This document shows positions 44,956 through 53,565 of a DNA stretch of 64,000 bases, in pieces; the stretch's first letter is position 1; every line of letters begins with the position of its first letter. The notes under the pieces are model-generated. The model did not search any database and was not told where the DNA came from. It was given only the letters and a program-made list of their open reading frames with translations. This DNA is from Bradyrhizobium murdochi. Lineage in GTDB: Bacteria; Pseudomonadota; Alphaproteobacteria; Rhizobiales; Xanthobacteraceae. The DNA is taken from assembly GCF_000472965.1 (NCBI RefSeq), contig NZ_AXAU01000004.1, forward strand, positions 75,414-139,413, in the 5' to 3' direction. The position numbers and the translations under genes are program-made.

Positions 44956-45972
44956 CTAAACCGGCCTCGCCTCGATTACATTGAATCGTCCGGCCGGCGC
45001 TATCGAGCTCATTCGAAAGCCCGCGCTACCCAGGAGATCGCGGTATTGCGCCTCGGTGCGCTCCATGCCGCCGGGGCCGCGAAGCATATTGAGATCGCTC
45101 AGCGCGTGGGATTTGTGCTCATTGTCAGGCCCGGGCATGGCCGGCATCAGCCGCTCGACCAGCAGCAATGTGCCCGCTTCAGGCATCGCGCGCCGGCAGT
45201 TTTGCAGGATTGTGCAACTGAGCTCATCGTTCCAGTCGTGAATGATGCTCTTGAGAATGATGCTGTCGATCGACGCCGGCACGGATCTGAAAAAATCTCC
45301 AGCGATGAAGCCCGCGCGATCGCTGACGCCGAGCTTCGCCAAATGCGCAGTTGCGGCCTCTTCGCAGCGAGGAAGATCGAAGACCGTCCCGCGGATATGG
45401 CCATAGCGTTTGATCACCGCGCCGATCAGTTCGCCCGAGCCGCCGCCGACATCCAGCAAATGCGAAATACGGCTGAAGTCGTAGGCCGCCAGCACATCGG
45501 CGGTGACGAATGCGGTGAGTTCTGCCATGGCCGCATTGAAGACGCGCACCGTTTCAGGTGCGCGCGCCATCAGATCGAAGCTATTGTCGAAGCCCTGAAG
45601 CTGCGCGGCCGTCTTGCCGGTCATGATGGTTTCCAGCATGCCGCTCCATGTCTTCGACAGCAATTCGCCCTCGAGGATCGCCCAAGCCTTGAACGACGGG
45701 TGAGCGTCTCCAATCAGCGCGGTGCCCGTTTCGCCAAGCGCGTAGCGCTCTCCTTCGGCCCGAGTGCAAATGCCGGTCGTCACGAGCGCCGCGAGCAGGC
45801 GCGCCAGCGCCGCCCGATCGGCGCCGGTTTCCTTGGCAAGCTCATCCAGCGACTTGGGCTTATCAGACAGCAGGTCGGCGATCCCGAGCCTGGCCGCGAC
45901 ATAGATCACCGCCGTCACGCGATGCGACTGGATCAAGTCGAGGAGTTTCAGTGCTGGCGCGGAAGACGACAT
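44956..45972 (-). CDS. O-methyltransferase, hydroxyindole/SAM plant-type family
   Basis: 338 aa. An N-terminal dimerisation winged helix (ALKLLDLIQSHRVTAVIYVA, LARLLAALVTTGICTRAEGE) precedes the methyltransferase fold: ISHLLDVGGGSGELIGAVIK, GTVFDLPRCEEAATAHLAKL, then SIILKSIIHDWNDELSCTIL, which holds the His-Asp active-site pair, and AMPEAGTLLLVERLMP. This is the family of CrtF, hydroxyneurosporene and acetylserotonin methyltransferases. Substrate unknown. Last gene of a MarR, Bug-type protein, methyltransferase operon, 17 bases after the preceding gene. Confidence 0.88.
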   Translation of the reverse strand: MSSSAPALKLLDLIQSHRVTAVIYVAARLGIADLLSDKPKSLDELAKETGADRAALARLLAALVTTGICTRAEGERYALGETGTALIGDAHPSFKAWAILEGELLSKTWSGMLETIMTGKTAAQLQGFDNSFDLMARAPETVRVFNAAMAELTAFVTADVLAAYDFSRISHLLDVGGGSGELIGAVIKRYGHIRGTVFDLPRCEEAATAHLAKLGVSDRAGFIAGDFFRSVPASIDSIILKSIIHDWNDELSCTILQNCRRAMPEAGTLLLVERLMPAMPGPDNEHKSHALSDLNMLRGPGGMERTEAQYRDLLGSAGFRMSSIAPAGRFNVIEARPV

Positions 45973-45989
45973 GGCGTACCTATCGCTTG

Positions 45990-46955
45990 CTATCTAGCGT
46001 CCCTGATATTGATCAGTTGATTGATCTCGCCCAGCCACGCGCGCTGCCGGGCAATCCCCGCCTGCAGTTCCGCTCTGGTCCCGGCAAGGACTTGATGGCC
46101 TCCCGCCTCAATCCTGCGGCGCACGTCTGGATCCGCGCAGACCGCGGCGATATCCGTGGCGATGCGGTCCCTCAGCGCATCGGACATCGCCCTGCCACCA
46201 AAGAAGCCGGCGAGCCCGTCGATTTCAAGCTCGGGGTAAGCAAGTTCGCGAACTGTCTTAACGTCCGGCAGCGTCGCCGCGCGGGCTGGGTTGATGATGG
46301 CCAGAAAGCGCGCCTTACCGGCCTGCACCGGAGACAGGGAGGCCGAAAGTGACGTCACCAAAATCTGGATTCGACCTTCGCCAAGGTCGGCTTGCGGTTG
46401 AGCCGCGTCGCGGTAACTGGCGTAGTTCATCGCAAGCCCATGGCGCTTCAGGAAGGCTGCGAAGACAAAGCGCGGTAAGGTCGGCCCCGAGGCCCAGACG
46501 TATTTGCCGGGGTTTGCCCTCAGCACCTCAATCAGTTCCGGAATGCTGCTGACTTCCAAACCACTATTGACGGCAAGTGTAAGGACGATCGACGTCGCAG
46601 AGGCGATTGGTTGTAGATCGCGGTCGACGTCGTAGGTCAATTTGTCGACCAGAAGCGGCGCCACCGAAATCGAGCCGCCTACCGTGTATAGCAAGGTGTG
46701 ATCGTCCTGGGCCGCAACGAACGAGCTCACACCGATCGTGCCTTCAGCACCGGTACGATTCTCGACCACAACAGGTTTTCCCCATTTTCTGGAAAGGACA
46801 TCCGCAAATATCCGCACTGCGGAATCGTTGGCGCTGCCGGGAGGGAAAGGCACCACTATCTTCACGACCCGGTCGGGCCATTCGGCCATTGCCGCGTTTG
46901 GCAGGATCGACGTCAGGCTGCAGAGCAACAGCATCAGCAAGAGCCGGATGCGCAT
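45990..46955 (-). CDS. Bug/TctC-family extracytoplasmic solute-binding protein
   Basis: 321 aa from ATG 46955, with AAGGAGG upstream. Signal peptide RIRLLLMLLLCSLTSILPNA ending NAAMAEWP. Then the Bug hallmark blocks: WPDRVVKIVVPFPPGSANDS, ILADVLS-like IFADVLSRKWGKPVVVENRT, GAEGTIGVSSFVAAQDDHTL, and the family ending LAFVGGRAM-like LAGFFGGRAMSDALRDRI. Members bind carboxylates and feed tripartite tricarboxylate transporters, but no TctA or TctB gene is in the window. It sits between a MarR regulator (13 bases) and a methyltransferase (17 bases), a context suggesting uptake or sensing of an aromatic or carboxylic compound. Confidence 0.88.
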   Translation of the reverse strand: MRIRLLLMLLLCSLTSILPNAAMAEWPDRVVKIVVPFPPGSANDSAVRIFADVLSRKWGKPVVVENRTGAEGTIGVSSFVAAQDDHTLLYTVGGSISVAPLLVDKLTYDVDRDLQPIASATSIVLTLAVNSGLEVSSIPELIEVLRANPGKYVWASGPTLPRFVFAAFLKRHGLAMNYASYRDAAQPQADLGEGRIQILVTSLSASLSPVQAGKARFLAIINPARAATLPDVKTVRELAYPELEIDGLAGFFGGRAMSDALRDRIATDIAAVCADPDVRRRIEAGGHQVLAGTRAELQAGIARQRAWLGEINQLINIRDAR

Positions 46956-46968
46956 GGACGCCTCCTTC

Positions 46969-47496
46969 TTAGTCCGCTGGATCTGAACTAGAGCGCCTTC
47001 GCGGCCTTTGCCGCCCGTTGCCAGGGCGGGCATAGCAGCCATTGGCAACGACGACGCGCGCGAGCATATCGAGAAGGGCCGCGCGCTCGGTTTTTGTTAG
47101 CGGGGCCAGCAGCCGTTCTTGCGCCTCGAGCATCGAGGGGCGTAGTCGCAGGCGCAGCTCCGTGCCGCGCCGGGTGAGAAAAAGCTGCCGACCCCGGCGA
47201 TCGCCCGGATCGGTCTGGCGTTTAACCAGGCCCTTCTTCTCAAGGGCGTCGATCATCTGACCAAGCGTGACGGGATCGATGCCAACCCGCTTCGCTATAT
47301 GTTTCTGGCCGGTCCCCGGCTCTTCCAGAATGGCGGCCATGACGCCCCACTGGATCGGGGTGATGTCCTGGCCGTCGAGGATTTCTGCGGTTACCCCGAG
47401 ACAGATCTGATGAAACCGACGCGCCAAGTGAGCGGGCACCCGATGCGAGGCCAGCACCGTCAATGGTTCAGTCCCTTCATGGTCGCGTTTAGACAT
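46969..47496 (-). CDS. MarR-family regulator of the Bug-methyltransferase operon
   Basis: 175 aa. Winged-helix motifs: TPIQWGVMAAILEEPGTGQK, HIAKRVGIDPVTLGQMIDAL (recognition helix), EKKGLVKRQTDPGDRRGRQL (wing with the MarR DxRR pattern) and LTRRGTELRLRLRPSMLEAQ. The C-terminal 20 residues are Arg- and Pro-rich (GRQRPRRRSSSD) and probably disordered. The upstream region at 47513-47555 has a strong promoter overlapping direct repeats, so the protein probably represses its own operon. Confidence 0.88.
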   Translation of the reverse strand: MSKRDHEGTEPLTVLASHRVPAHLARRFHQICLGVTAEILDGQDITPIQWGVMAAILEEPGTGQKHIAKRVGIDPVTLGQMIDALEKKGLVKRQTDPGDRRGRQLFLTRRGTELRLRLRPSMLEAQERLLAPLTKTERAALLDMLARVVVANGCYARPGNGRQRPRRRSSSDPAD

Positions 47497-47512
47497 GGTG
47501 TGGCGCGCCCCT

Positions 47513-47555
47513 ATACTAAGAATTCTAATACTAAGAATATTTACTATTCTGTCAA
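47513..47555 (-). promoter_or_regulatory. Promoter with overlapping operator for the MarR operon
   Basis: On the minus strand TTGACA (47550-47555) is followed after 17 bases by AGTATT (47527-47532), a good sigma-70-like pair. ATACTAAGAAT occurs twice in direct orientation (47513-47523 and 47528-47538), one copy overlapping the -10, with AGAATTCT as a palindrome between. A MarR dimer bound there would block transcription. Inferred from spacing and repeats. Confidence 0.6.
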
Positions 47556-47597
47556 CTGAGCGCCGCCCAGAAGCGTTTGCATTCGCTGATTTCGGCG

Positions 47598-49289
47598 CTA
47601 GCCCGCTGCGGGCAACGCAGGGTCAGCCGACACTGCCCATGGCCGCTGCGGCGATGCCAGTCCGATCAGGCGGCCCTGGATGTAGTCGCAGCCCCATTCG
47701 CGCAGCATCACGGCGGTTTCTTCGTCCTGCACCCATTCGGCTACCGTCTTGATCTGCAGGCGGTTGGCCAGATCGATCAGCGTATGCACGAAGGCGCGAT
47801 CGTCGGCGGAGCGTGCGATGTTCTGCACGAAGGCGCCGTCGATCTTCACGATATCGACGCCGAGCTTGCGCAAGTTGCGGAACGAGGTGTAGCCGGCGCC
47901 GAAATCGTCGATCGCGATCTGGCTGCCGAAGCTTTTCAGTCGCGTGATGAAGCCCCTGATATCGTCGATGTCCTGGATCGCAACCGTTTCGGTGATCTCG
48001 ACGATCAGCCGCTCGCCGGCGCCGGGATGCGCCTGCATCAGCGATTCGATTCCGGTCCACCAGTCCGGGTCCATGGTGGTGTCGGGCGAGATGTTGAGGC
48101 TGAGCCGCACGTTCGGCGATGCCGCGAGCTCGGCGACCGCGAGTTCGAGCACGCGATGATCGACCAGCCGGATCAAGCCCAATCGCTCGGCGACCGGAAC
48201 GATATCGGGCGCCAGCAGCGCCTGCCCGTCCTCCTGCTCCATCCGCACCAGGCATTCATAGAACGCCGGCTGCCGCGAGCGCGCTTCGACCACGGGCTCA
48301 AAGGCGGTGACGATCCGCCGCTCGTTCAATGCAGTGACGATCTCGTCGGTGACGCGGATGTTGACGCGGCGCTGGGCGTCGCGCTCGACGTTCGGCTTCC
48401 ACAGCGAGAACGATCCGGCGCGGCGGCGCTTGGCGTCATCTAGCGTTTCCTGGGCGCGATTGACGGCCTCATCGGCATTGCGGGCGTGACGGGGGATGCT
48501 GATCGCGCCGATCGAGGCGGTCACCGAAACCGGGCCGGATTTGGTCGGGATTACCTCGTCGCGGATCCCTGCCAGGAAGCGCTCGGCCGCGATATTGGCA
48601 TCTTCGACGGTGCAATTCCTCAAGATCAGCCCGAACTTGTTGCCGGAGAAGCGCCCGAGCACGTCGCCGCCGCGCAGCTTGGCACGGATGCGCCTTCCTA
48701 CTTCCGCAATCACGGCGTCCGCGACATCGAAGCCGAAAGCATCGTTGACGCGCGCCAAATGATCGATGCCGATCAGCATGAAGGCGCACGTCGATCGGAG
48801 ACGCATGGCTTCCTCGATCGCTTCCGCCAGCGAGGCGATGAGATGCGTGCGATTGAGCTCACCAGTCAGCGGATCGTGCATCGAGAGCTTCAGCAATTGC
48901 TCGTCGCGCGCACGGCGCTCATTGTTGATGCGGACAATGCCCTGCGCGCGCACTGGCTTGCCGTCGGGCCCCGCGAACCAGCAACCGGTTTCCTCGATCC
49001 AGAGTACCGGCGCGGAGCTTGAGGCTCGCACGCCATATTCGATCCGATAGGGGACGCCTTCGCCGCCCTTCGGCGGGGGCGATCGAGTGAGGGCGTCCGT
49101 CCGGATCGAGCGGGAGGGCTCGATCAGGGCGGCGAACCCGGCGCCACTCCGTAGCGCTTCCGCCGGAATGTCGGTGAAAACCGCGTCGGCATTGTCGCTC
49201 CAGGCGATGGTGTCCGCTATCAGGTCCCAAACGAAAGCCGCCTGGCCTAGCGAGGCAAGAATGCTGGAGGCTTCCGGGACAGGGGGCAT
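47598..49289 (-). CDS. PAS-GGDEF-EAL protein, degenerate GGDEF, probably active EAL
   Basis: 563 aa, a cyclic-di-GMP turnover protein. An N-terminal PAS-like domain spans about 15-125. GGDEF domain 140-290: the active site normally GG(D/E)EF reads SGNKF (215-219), so cyclase activity is unlikely. EAL domain 305-555: the EAL element reads ECL (Glu345), but the metal and catalytic residues are kept: Asn399 (SLNISP), Glu431/434 (EITET), Asp461-Asp462 (IDDFGAGY), Lys482 (VKIDGAF), Glu518 (VAEWV) and Gln538. Expected activity: c-di-GMP phosphodiesterase. A repeat-like insert (SPPPKGGEGV, 70-79) sits in the PAS loop. No TM helices. Divergent from nothing regulatory; stands alone. Confidence 0.85.
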   Translation of the reverse strand: MPPVPEASSILASLGQAAFVWDLIADTIAWSDNADAVFTDIPAEALRSGAGFAALIEPSRSIRTDALTRSPPPKGGEGVPYRIEYGVRASSSAPVLWIEETGCWFAGPDGKPVRAQGIVRINNERRARDEQLLKLSMHDPLTGELNRTHLIASLAEAIEEAMRLRSTCAFMLIGIDHLARVNDAFGFDVADAVIAEVGRRIRAKLRGGDVLGRFSGNKFGLILRNCTVEDANIAAERFLAGIRDEVIPTKSGPVSVTASIGAISIPRHARNADEAVNRAQETLDDAKRRRAGSFSLWKPNVERDAQRRVNIRVTDEIVTALNERRIVTAFEPVVEARSRQPAFYECLVRMEQEDGQALLAPDIVPVAERLGLIRLVDHRVLELAVAELAASPNVRLSLNISPDTTMDPDWWTGIESLMQAHPGAGERLIVEITETVAIQDIDDIRGFITRLKSFGSQIAIDDFGAGYTSFRNLRKLGVDIVKIDGAFVQNIARSADDRAFVHTLIDLANRLQIKTVAEWVQDEETAVMLREWGCDYIQGRLIGLASPQRPWAVSADPALPAAG

Positions 49290-49522
49290 CAGATCGCCTC
49301 GATTCGGGACACCGCCGGGTGATTCCCTTGGTGATTCCTTTGGGCCTTGAGGATAGTGGCTGTTTCGAACAAGAGGCTAGGCAAAGTTGATAAATAAACC
49401 GGAAACCATGTTTCACGAACTTTCCGCGTCAGCCGGGAACGACGCGGAAGGGAGCGGCATAGGCCTTGCGAGGTCAGATCGCAGTGGGGCGTTTCGTCCC
49501 GAAACGTGACAGTTTTAGCCGG

Positions 49523-49822
49523 ATGCGGTGCGCGATGCTGGGTATCGATCGATCAGACGAAATTTTGGACGGCGAGTTCGTCAACCTCGACGAGCCGGCC
49601 TGCGTCGCGCTGGTGCCGGTCACCCAGTCCGTGCATTGGTCAGAGCGAGCGGCCACGCCGCGGCCCGATCCGACCTTCCTCGCGCAGTTGATCGCGACCG
49701 CCGATCAGACACCGCAAACCCGCGCCTTGAGGCGGGCCTCATTGGCGGATGCGCAGATGGCCTATGGCGCCAGCCAAATCGGGTGCTGCAACACCGGCTT
49801 CCGGACACGGCAAACCATCTAG
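49523..49822 (+). CDS. Small hypothetical protein, about 99 aa
   Basis: Frame opens at a TTG (49466); I start at ATG 49523 (MRCAMLGIDRSDEILDGEF), another ATG at 49535 being possible. The end ...RRASLADAQMAYGASQIGCC and TGFRTRQTI resembles short hypothetical proteins seen in Bradyrhizobium, from memory. No known domain, no signal or membrane helix, and two Cys near the end. Codon use fits the frame (mostly G or C in third place), which is the main support. Convergent with the membrane-protein gene whose stop lies 2 bases on. Confidence 0.45.
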   Translation: MRCAMLGIDRSDEILDGEFVNLDEPACVALVPVTQSVHWSERAATPRPDPTFLAQLIATADQTPQTRALRRASLADAQMAYGASQIGCCNTGFRTRQTI

Positions 49823-49823
49823 A

Positions 49824-50561
49824 TCAGCGCTGGGGCGTATCAGGCTTATCCGGCGAAGGCGGAGAGCCTGAGCCCGGCTGCAGTCCCGGTGACGGGACCT
49901 CCGGCGAAGTGGCTTCCGGTGAAGGCGCTTTCGGCGAAGAAGTCTCGGGCACGATTGTAGCCGTCTCGGGCGCGGCGGCAGGCTGCGCCGGCTTTGGTTC
50001 GGGGCGATCCTGCAGCACGGATTCGGCGACCGATGTTGCCGCTGGTGCCGCCGGCGCAGCAGGCGCAGGCGTAGCTGCCGGTGCCGGCGCTGGTTTGGGC
50101 TCGGCCGCCGGGGCCTCGACTTTTTCGGCTTCGGGTTCTTTTGCTGGAGGCGTAGGCGCTGGAGGCGTAGGCGCAGGCGCCGCCGCCGCGACAGCACGGC
50201 GTCGCGTCCGCAATGCGAGGCCGGAGACGAAATCCACCAGCGACAGCGCCGTCATCAGGAAATAGGTCGAGGTGCCGAACTTCGGCCACAGCAGGAATTC
50301 AGCCGCCGCCGCTCCGAACACGATCAGCGACAGCAGATGGTCGGTGAGGTATTTCGCGCCGGGCCGCGCGCCTTTGATGACCTCGGCGAGCAGCAGCAAG
50401 ATGCCGAGCGTGAGCAGCACGTCGCTCAGCGTCACCGTCCATTCCGCACCCGACATCAAGGTCAACTTCACCAGCGGATCGGTGAACGATACCTCCGGCA
50501 TCAGGAAGACGATGATGTTGTAGATCGCGAGCGGAATCAGAAGCAGCGGAAAACCGACCAT
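49824..50561 (-). CDS. Membrane protein with Ala/Pro-rich C-terminal tail
   Basis: 245 aa from ATG 50561 (MVGFPLLLIPLAIYNIIVFL); a GTG three codons earlier is an alternative. Four hydrophobic segments in residues 1-115, the last being STYFLMTALSLVDFVSGLAL, then an abrupt switch to a 130-residue tail made of Ala, Pro, Glu, Ser and Lys (for example TPPAPTPPAKEPEAEKV and PETSSPKAPSPEATSPEV) ending TPQR. The tail is likely disordered and cytoplasmic or periplasmic. No function recognised. The next gene on the strand upstream is rpmF, 135 bases away. Confidence 0.7.
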   Translation of the reverse strand: MVGFPLLLIPLAIYNIIVFLMPEVSFTDPLVKLTLMSGAEWTVTLSDVLLTLGILLLLAEVIKGARPGAKYLTDHLLSLIVFGAAAAEFLLWPKFGTSTYFLMTALSLVDFVSGLALRTRRRAVAAAAPAPTPPAPTPPAKEPEAEKVEAPAAEPKPAPAPAATPAPAAPAAPAATSVAESVLQDRPEPKPAQPAAAPETATIVPETSSPKAPSPEATSPEVPSPGLQPGSGSPPSPDKPDTPQR

Positions 50562-50695
50562 GGGTATCACGCCTTGCTAGAAAAACCGAAAATGTCCCCG
50601 GGCAAAGCATCGCTTCGCCCTGTGGAACCGTTGGCCCACTCGTTGGCCAAATTCGGGCGGGCGCCACTGGAAGCGGCGCCGTATCCCCTATCCGG

Positions 50696-50878
50696 TCAGG
50701 ATTCCTTCTTCTTCAGCACCTGCCGGCCTTTGTACATGCCGGTCTTCAGGTCGAGGTGGTGCGGACGGCGCAGCTCGCCCGAATCCTTGTCCTCGGCATA
50801 GGTCGGCTTCTTCAGCGCATCCGCCGAGCGGCGCATGCCACGCCGCGAGGGCGATGTTTTTCTTCTGGGAACGGCCAT
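50696..50878 (-). CDS. rpmF: Large ribosomal subunit protein bL32
   Basis: 60 aa from ATG 50878: [20 protein letters not shown], then [20 protein letters not shown] and [14 protein letters not shown]. This matches the alphaproteobacterial bL32 pattern exactly, including the [17 protein letters not shown] start. It is the zinc-free form without the CxxC pair. Longer in-frame reading upstream is spurious. Component of the 50S subunit near the exit tunnel. Confidence 0.97.
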   Translation of the reverse strand: MAVPRRKTSPSRRGMRRSADALKKPTYAEDKDSGELRRPHHLDLKTGMYKGRQVLKKKES

Positions 50879-51035
50879 AACACAGTCCTCTAGGGGTGTT
50901 TTGTCGGAGGCATCGTCCGAAACCAGACCGCCCAGCGCTTCGCGCACGGGCTGCGATGCCGATAAGGCCGCGCTTATAGAGGATGGGCTGGCGTAAAGCT
51001 AGGGCAGGTTGCGGTAAAAGCGGCCGAAAATTGGC

Positions 51036-51851
51036 TCAAAAAGCGCGATTCTCGCTCCAACAGCGCTGCACGGCACTCGATCGCGCGGTGTAGGTCACGG
51101 CCAGACGGCGCACGCCGGGGCCGGGATTGCGGGCGCTGCGCCTGGCTGGGTTGGGCAGGATCGCCGCCAGCAAGGCGGCCTCGCGCGGCGACAGGGTCGA
51201 GGCCGAACGGCCAAAGGCGTAGAGGGAACCGGCTTCTGCCCCGAACTGCCCGGATGGGCCGAGTTCAGCGATGTTGAGATAGATTTCCAGGATCCGTTGC
51301 TTGGGCAGCACCAGATCGATCCACATCGCAAGCGGTAGTTCGAGCGCCTTGCGGACCACGCTGCGGCCCGGCCACAGGAACAGGTTTTTCGCCACTTGCT
51401 GGGTAATCGTCGACCCGCCGCGGGTGGGTTCGCCGTCCTCGGCGTCGTCGATTGCGTCCTGCAGCGCGCCCCAATCGACCCCGCGATGGCTACAGAATCT
51501 GGCGTCTTCGGAACCGACCACCGAGCGCGGCAGGTAGGGCGAAATCGCTTTGAAATCGATCCATTGCCGCGACACCGGCGCGCCCTTGAGCCAGCGCCAG
51601 GCCATCAGCGTCGAGACCGGATGCCCGGTGCGGTAGAACGGCGTCACCAGATAGGGCAGCAACAGCACCGCCAGCACGATCAGCACTAAAATTCGGACAA
51701 TGCGCAAATTGGATGCTTCCGGTTCAGCCCAGGCCCGCCCGGGACCGCTGAACAGGCCCCACCCATGTGACATCTCCATGATATTTCGGGCGTTTTCCAG
51801 CGCTTTTGTGACGGGGGTCATGGAATTGACGAAGCGCCCGCCATCAAACAT
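51036..51851 (-). CDS. mtgA: Monofunctional biosynthetic peptidoglycan transglycosylase
   Basis: Polymerises lipid II glycan strands in the periplasm. About 271 aa from ATG 51851; the frame opens with a TTG at 51863 and ATGs at 51821 and 51779 are also possible. One transmembrane helix ([20 protein letters not shown]) and then GT51 motifs: [26 protein letters not shown] (catalytic Glu in the SEDARF element), [31 protein letters not shown] and [12 protein letters not shown]. The second catalytic Glu is in LEIYLN. Lacks a transpeptidase domain. Divergent from the prenyl synthase gene, 33 bases away. Confidence 0.92.
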   Translation of the reverse strand: MFDGGRFVNSMTPVTKALENARNIMEMSHGWGLFSGPGRAWAEPEASNLRIVRILVLIVLAVLLLPYLVTPFYRTGHPVSTLMAWRWLKGAPVSRQWIDFKAISPYLPRSVVGSEDARFCSHRGVDWGALQDAIDDAEDGEPTRGGSTITQQVAKNLFLWPGRSVVRKALELPLAMWIDLVLPKQRILEIYLNIAELGPSGQFGAEAGSLYAFGRSASTLSPREAALLAAILPNPARRSARNPGPGVRRLAVTYTARSSAVQRCWSENRAF

Positions 51852-51884
51852 TGTCCGGGCCAAATTGATCTGGAGCTATTCTTA

Positions 51885-52805
51885 ATGACCACCGCCACTG
51901 CCGATTTTGCCAAACGACTGGACCAAACCGCGGAGGACACCGAAGCGCTGCTGGCGAAGCTGTTGTCCGACACGCTGCTGCCCGACGAGATCGCGCGGCC
52001 GAAGCGGCTGATGGACGCGATGCGCTATTCCAGCCTGGGCGGTGGAAAGCGGCTGCGGCCCTTTCTGGTGGTCGAAAGCTCGGCGGTGTTCGGCGTCCCG
52101 CGCGAGGCCGCGCTGTTGGTCGGCGCGGCGCTGGAATGCATCCATTGCTATTCCCTGATCCATGACGATCTGCCGGCGATGGACAACAGCGATTTGCGCC
52201 GCGGCCGGCCCACCCTGCACAAGAAGACCGACGACGCCACCGCGATCCTCGCCGGCGACGGGCTATTGACGCTGGCGTTCGACATCGTCACCCGCGACGA
52301 GATCCACAAGGACGCCAATGTGCGCCTCTTGTTGACGCGGGCACTGGCGCGCGGTTCCGGCATCGGCGGCATGGTCGGCGGCCAGATCCTCGACCTCGCC
52401 GGCGAAGGCCGCTTCGGCGACCGCGAGCCGGTCGACGTGGCGCGGCTGCAGCAGATGAAGACCGGCGCGCTGTTGCGCTATGGCTGCATCGCCGGCGCGA
52501 TCCTCGGCCAGTCCACGCCGAAGGAATACCAGGCGCTCGACGACTACGGCCGCGCGCTCGGCGAGGCGTTCCAGATCGCCGACGACCTGCTCGACGTCGA
52601 GGGCGACGCCGCAGCGCTCGGCAAGCAGACCGGCCAGGATGCGGCGCTCGGCAAGACCACCTTCGTCACCCAGCTCGGCATCGACGGCGCCAAGCAGCGC
52701 GTGCGCGACCTGTTGGCGCGCGCCGATTCCGCACTGTCGATCTTCGGCGCGAAGGGCGACATCTTGCGGGCCGCCGCGCGCTTTGTCGCGGAGCGCAGGA
52801 ATTAG
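51885..52805 (+). CDS. ispA: Farnesyl diphosphate synthase (polyprenyl synthase)
   Basis: Builds farnesyl diphosphate from IPP and DMAPP. 306 aa. The first aspartate-rich motif DDLPAMD (residues 94-100) follows CYSLIH, the second is DDLLD near 232, with GGGKRLRPFLVVES and KTGALLRYGCIAGAIL between. The two extra residues between the aspartates of the first motif, and a non-aromatic residue before it, point to the bacterial FPP type rather than a long-chain synthase; geranylgeranyl product cannot be excluded. Pairs with IspG, UbiG and cell-wall precursors. Confidence 0.9.
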   Translation: MTTATADFAKRLDQTAEDTEALLAKLLSDTLLPDEIARPKRLMDAMRYSSLGGGKRLRPFLVVESSAVFGVPREAALLVGAALECIHCYSLIHDDLPAMDNSDLRRGRPTLHKKTDDATAILAGDGLLTLAFDIVTRDEIHKDANVRLLLTRALARGSGIGGMVGGQILDLAGEGRFGDREPVDVARLQQMKTGALLRYGCIAGAILGQSTPKEYQALDDYGRALGEAFQIADDLLDVEGDAAALGKQTGQDAALGKTTFVTQLGIDGAKQRVRDLLARADSALSIFGAKGDILRAAARFVAERRN

Positions 52806-52825
52806 CGCGTATCGAAAGCCAGCGG

Positions 52826-53506
52826 ATGGACAAGGAATTCGAGAAACACCTTGTTCGCTTCCAGAACCTGCCGATGCCGGTCCGCGTCGTCTATGGAAGG
52901 CCGCGGACCTTCATCGCGCTCGCGGTTGGCGTGGCCGTATTCTTCCTGATGCCTGACACGCTTCGGCTGGCGACACGTCTCATCGTCGGCTGGGATGTCT
53001 TCGCCGCACTGTATCTCGTGCTTGCCTATATCATGATGCTGCGCTGCGACGTCGGCCATATAAGGCGCAGCGCGGTGTTGCAGGATGACGGGCGTTTCCT
53101 GATCCTGTTAGTGACCGCGTTCGGCGCCCTCGCAAGCCTTGGCGCGATCGCGTTCGAGCTCGGCGCCTCCAAAGGCAATCCGGCCGGGCTCATCCTGGCG
53201 ACGGCGACGATCGCATTGTCATGGGCGCTTGTGCATACCGCCTTTGCGCTGCACTACGCCCATGATTTTTATCGCGGCAGAACGCCCGGCGGCCTGCAGT
53301 TTCCAAGCGGCGACCCGCACGAGGATGCGGATTACTGGGATTTCGTCTACTTCTCGTTTGTGATCGGCATGACCGCGCAGGTGTCCGACGTCGGCATCAC
53401 CGACAAGGTCATCCGCCGCACCGCGACTGTGCACGGCATCATCTCGTTCGTGTTCAACACGGCCTTGCTGGCGCTGATGGTGAACATCGCGGCGAGCGCT
53501 ATTTGA
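52826..53506 (+). CDS. DUF1345 family membrane protein
   Basis: 226 aa. Five or six hydrophobic segments: TFIALAVGVAVFFLMPDTLR, RLIVGWDVFAALYLVLAYIM, FLILLVTAFGALASLGAIAF and LILATATIALSWALVHTAFA. The DUF1345 signature is WDFVYFSFVIGMTAQVSDV, then RRTATVHGIISFVFNTALLA. Homologues are widespread, function unknown. Starts 20 bases after the ispA stop on the same strand and may share its transcript. Confidence 0.9.
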   Translation: MDKEFEKHLVRFQNLPMPVRVVYGRPRTFIALAVGVAVFFLMPDTLRLATRLIVGWDVFAALYLVLAYIMMLRCDVGHIRRSAVLQDDGRFLILLVTAFGALASLGAIAFELGASKGNPAGLILATATIALSWALVHTAFALHYAHDFYRGRTPGGLQFPSGDPHEDADYWDFVYFSFVIGMTAQVSDVGITDKVIRRTATVHGIISFVFNTALLALMVNIAASAI

Positions 53507-53512
53507 AAAGCA

Positions 53513-53538
53513 ATTGGCGCCGCTGTCGCGGCGCCAAT
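53513..53538. terminator. Strong bidirectional hairpin terminator
   Basis: ATTGGCGCCGC and GCGGCGCCAAT form a perfect 11-bp stem with a TGTC loop, beginning 6 bases after the DUF1345 stop and ending 27 bases before the stop of the convergent caspase-like gene. This is the cleanest hairpin of the window between two converging genes. Confidence 0.75.
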
Positions 53539-53565
53539 ATGGACTTGATCTGATGCCGGCCGTCG

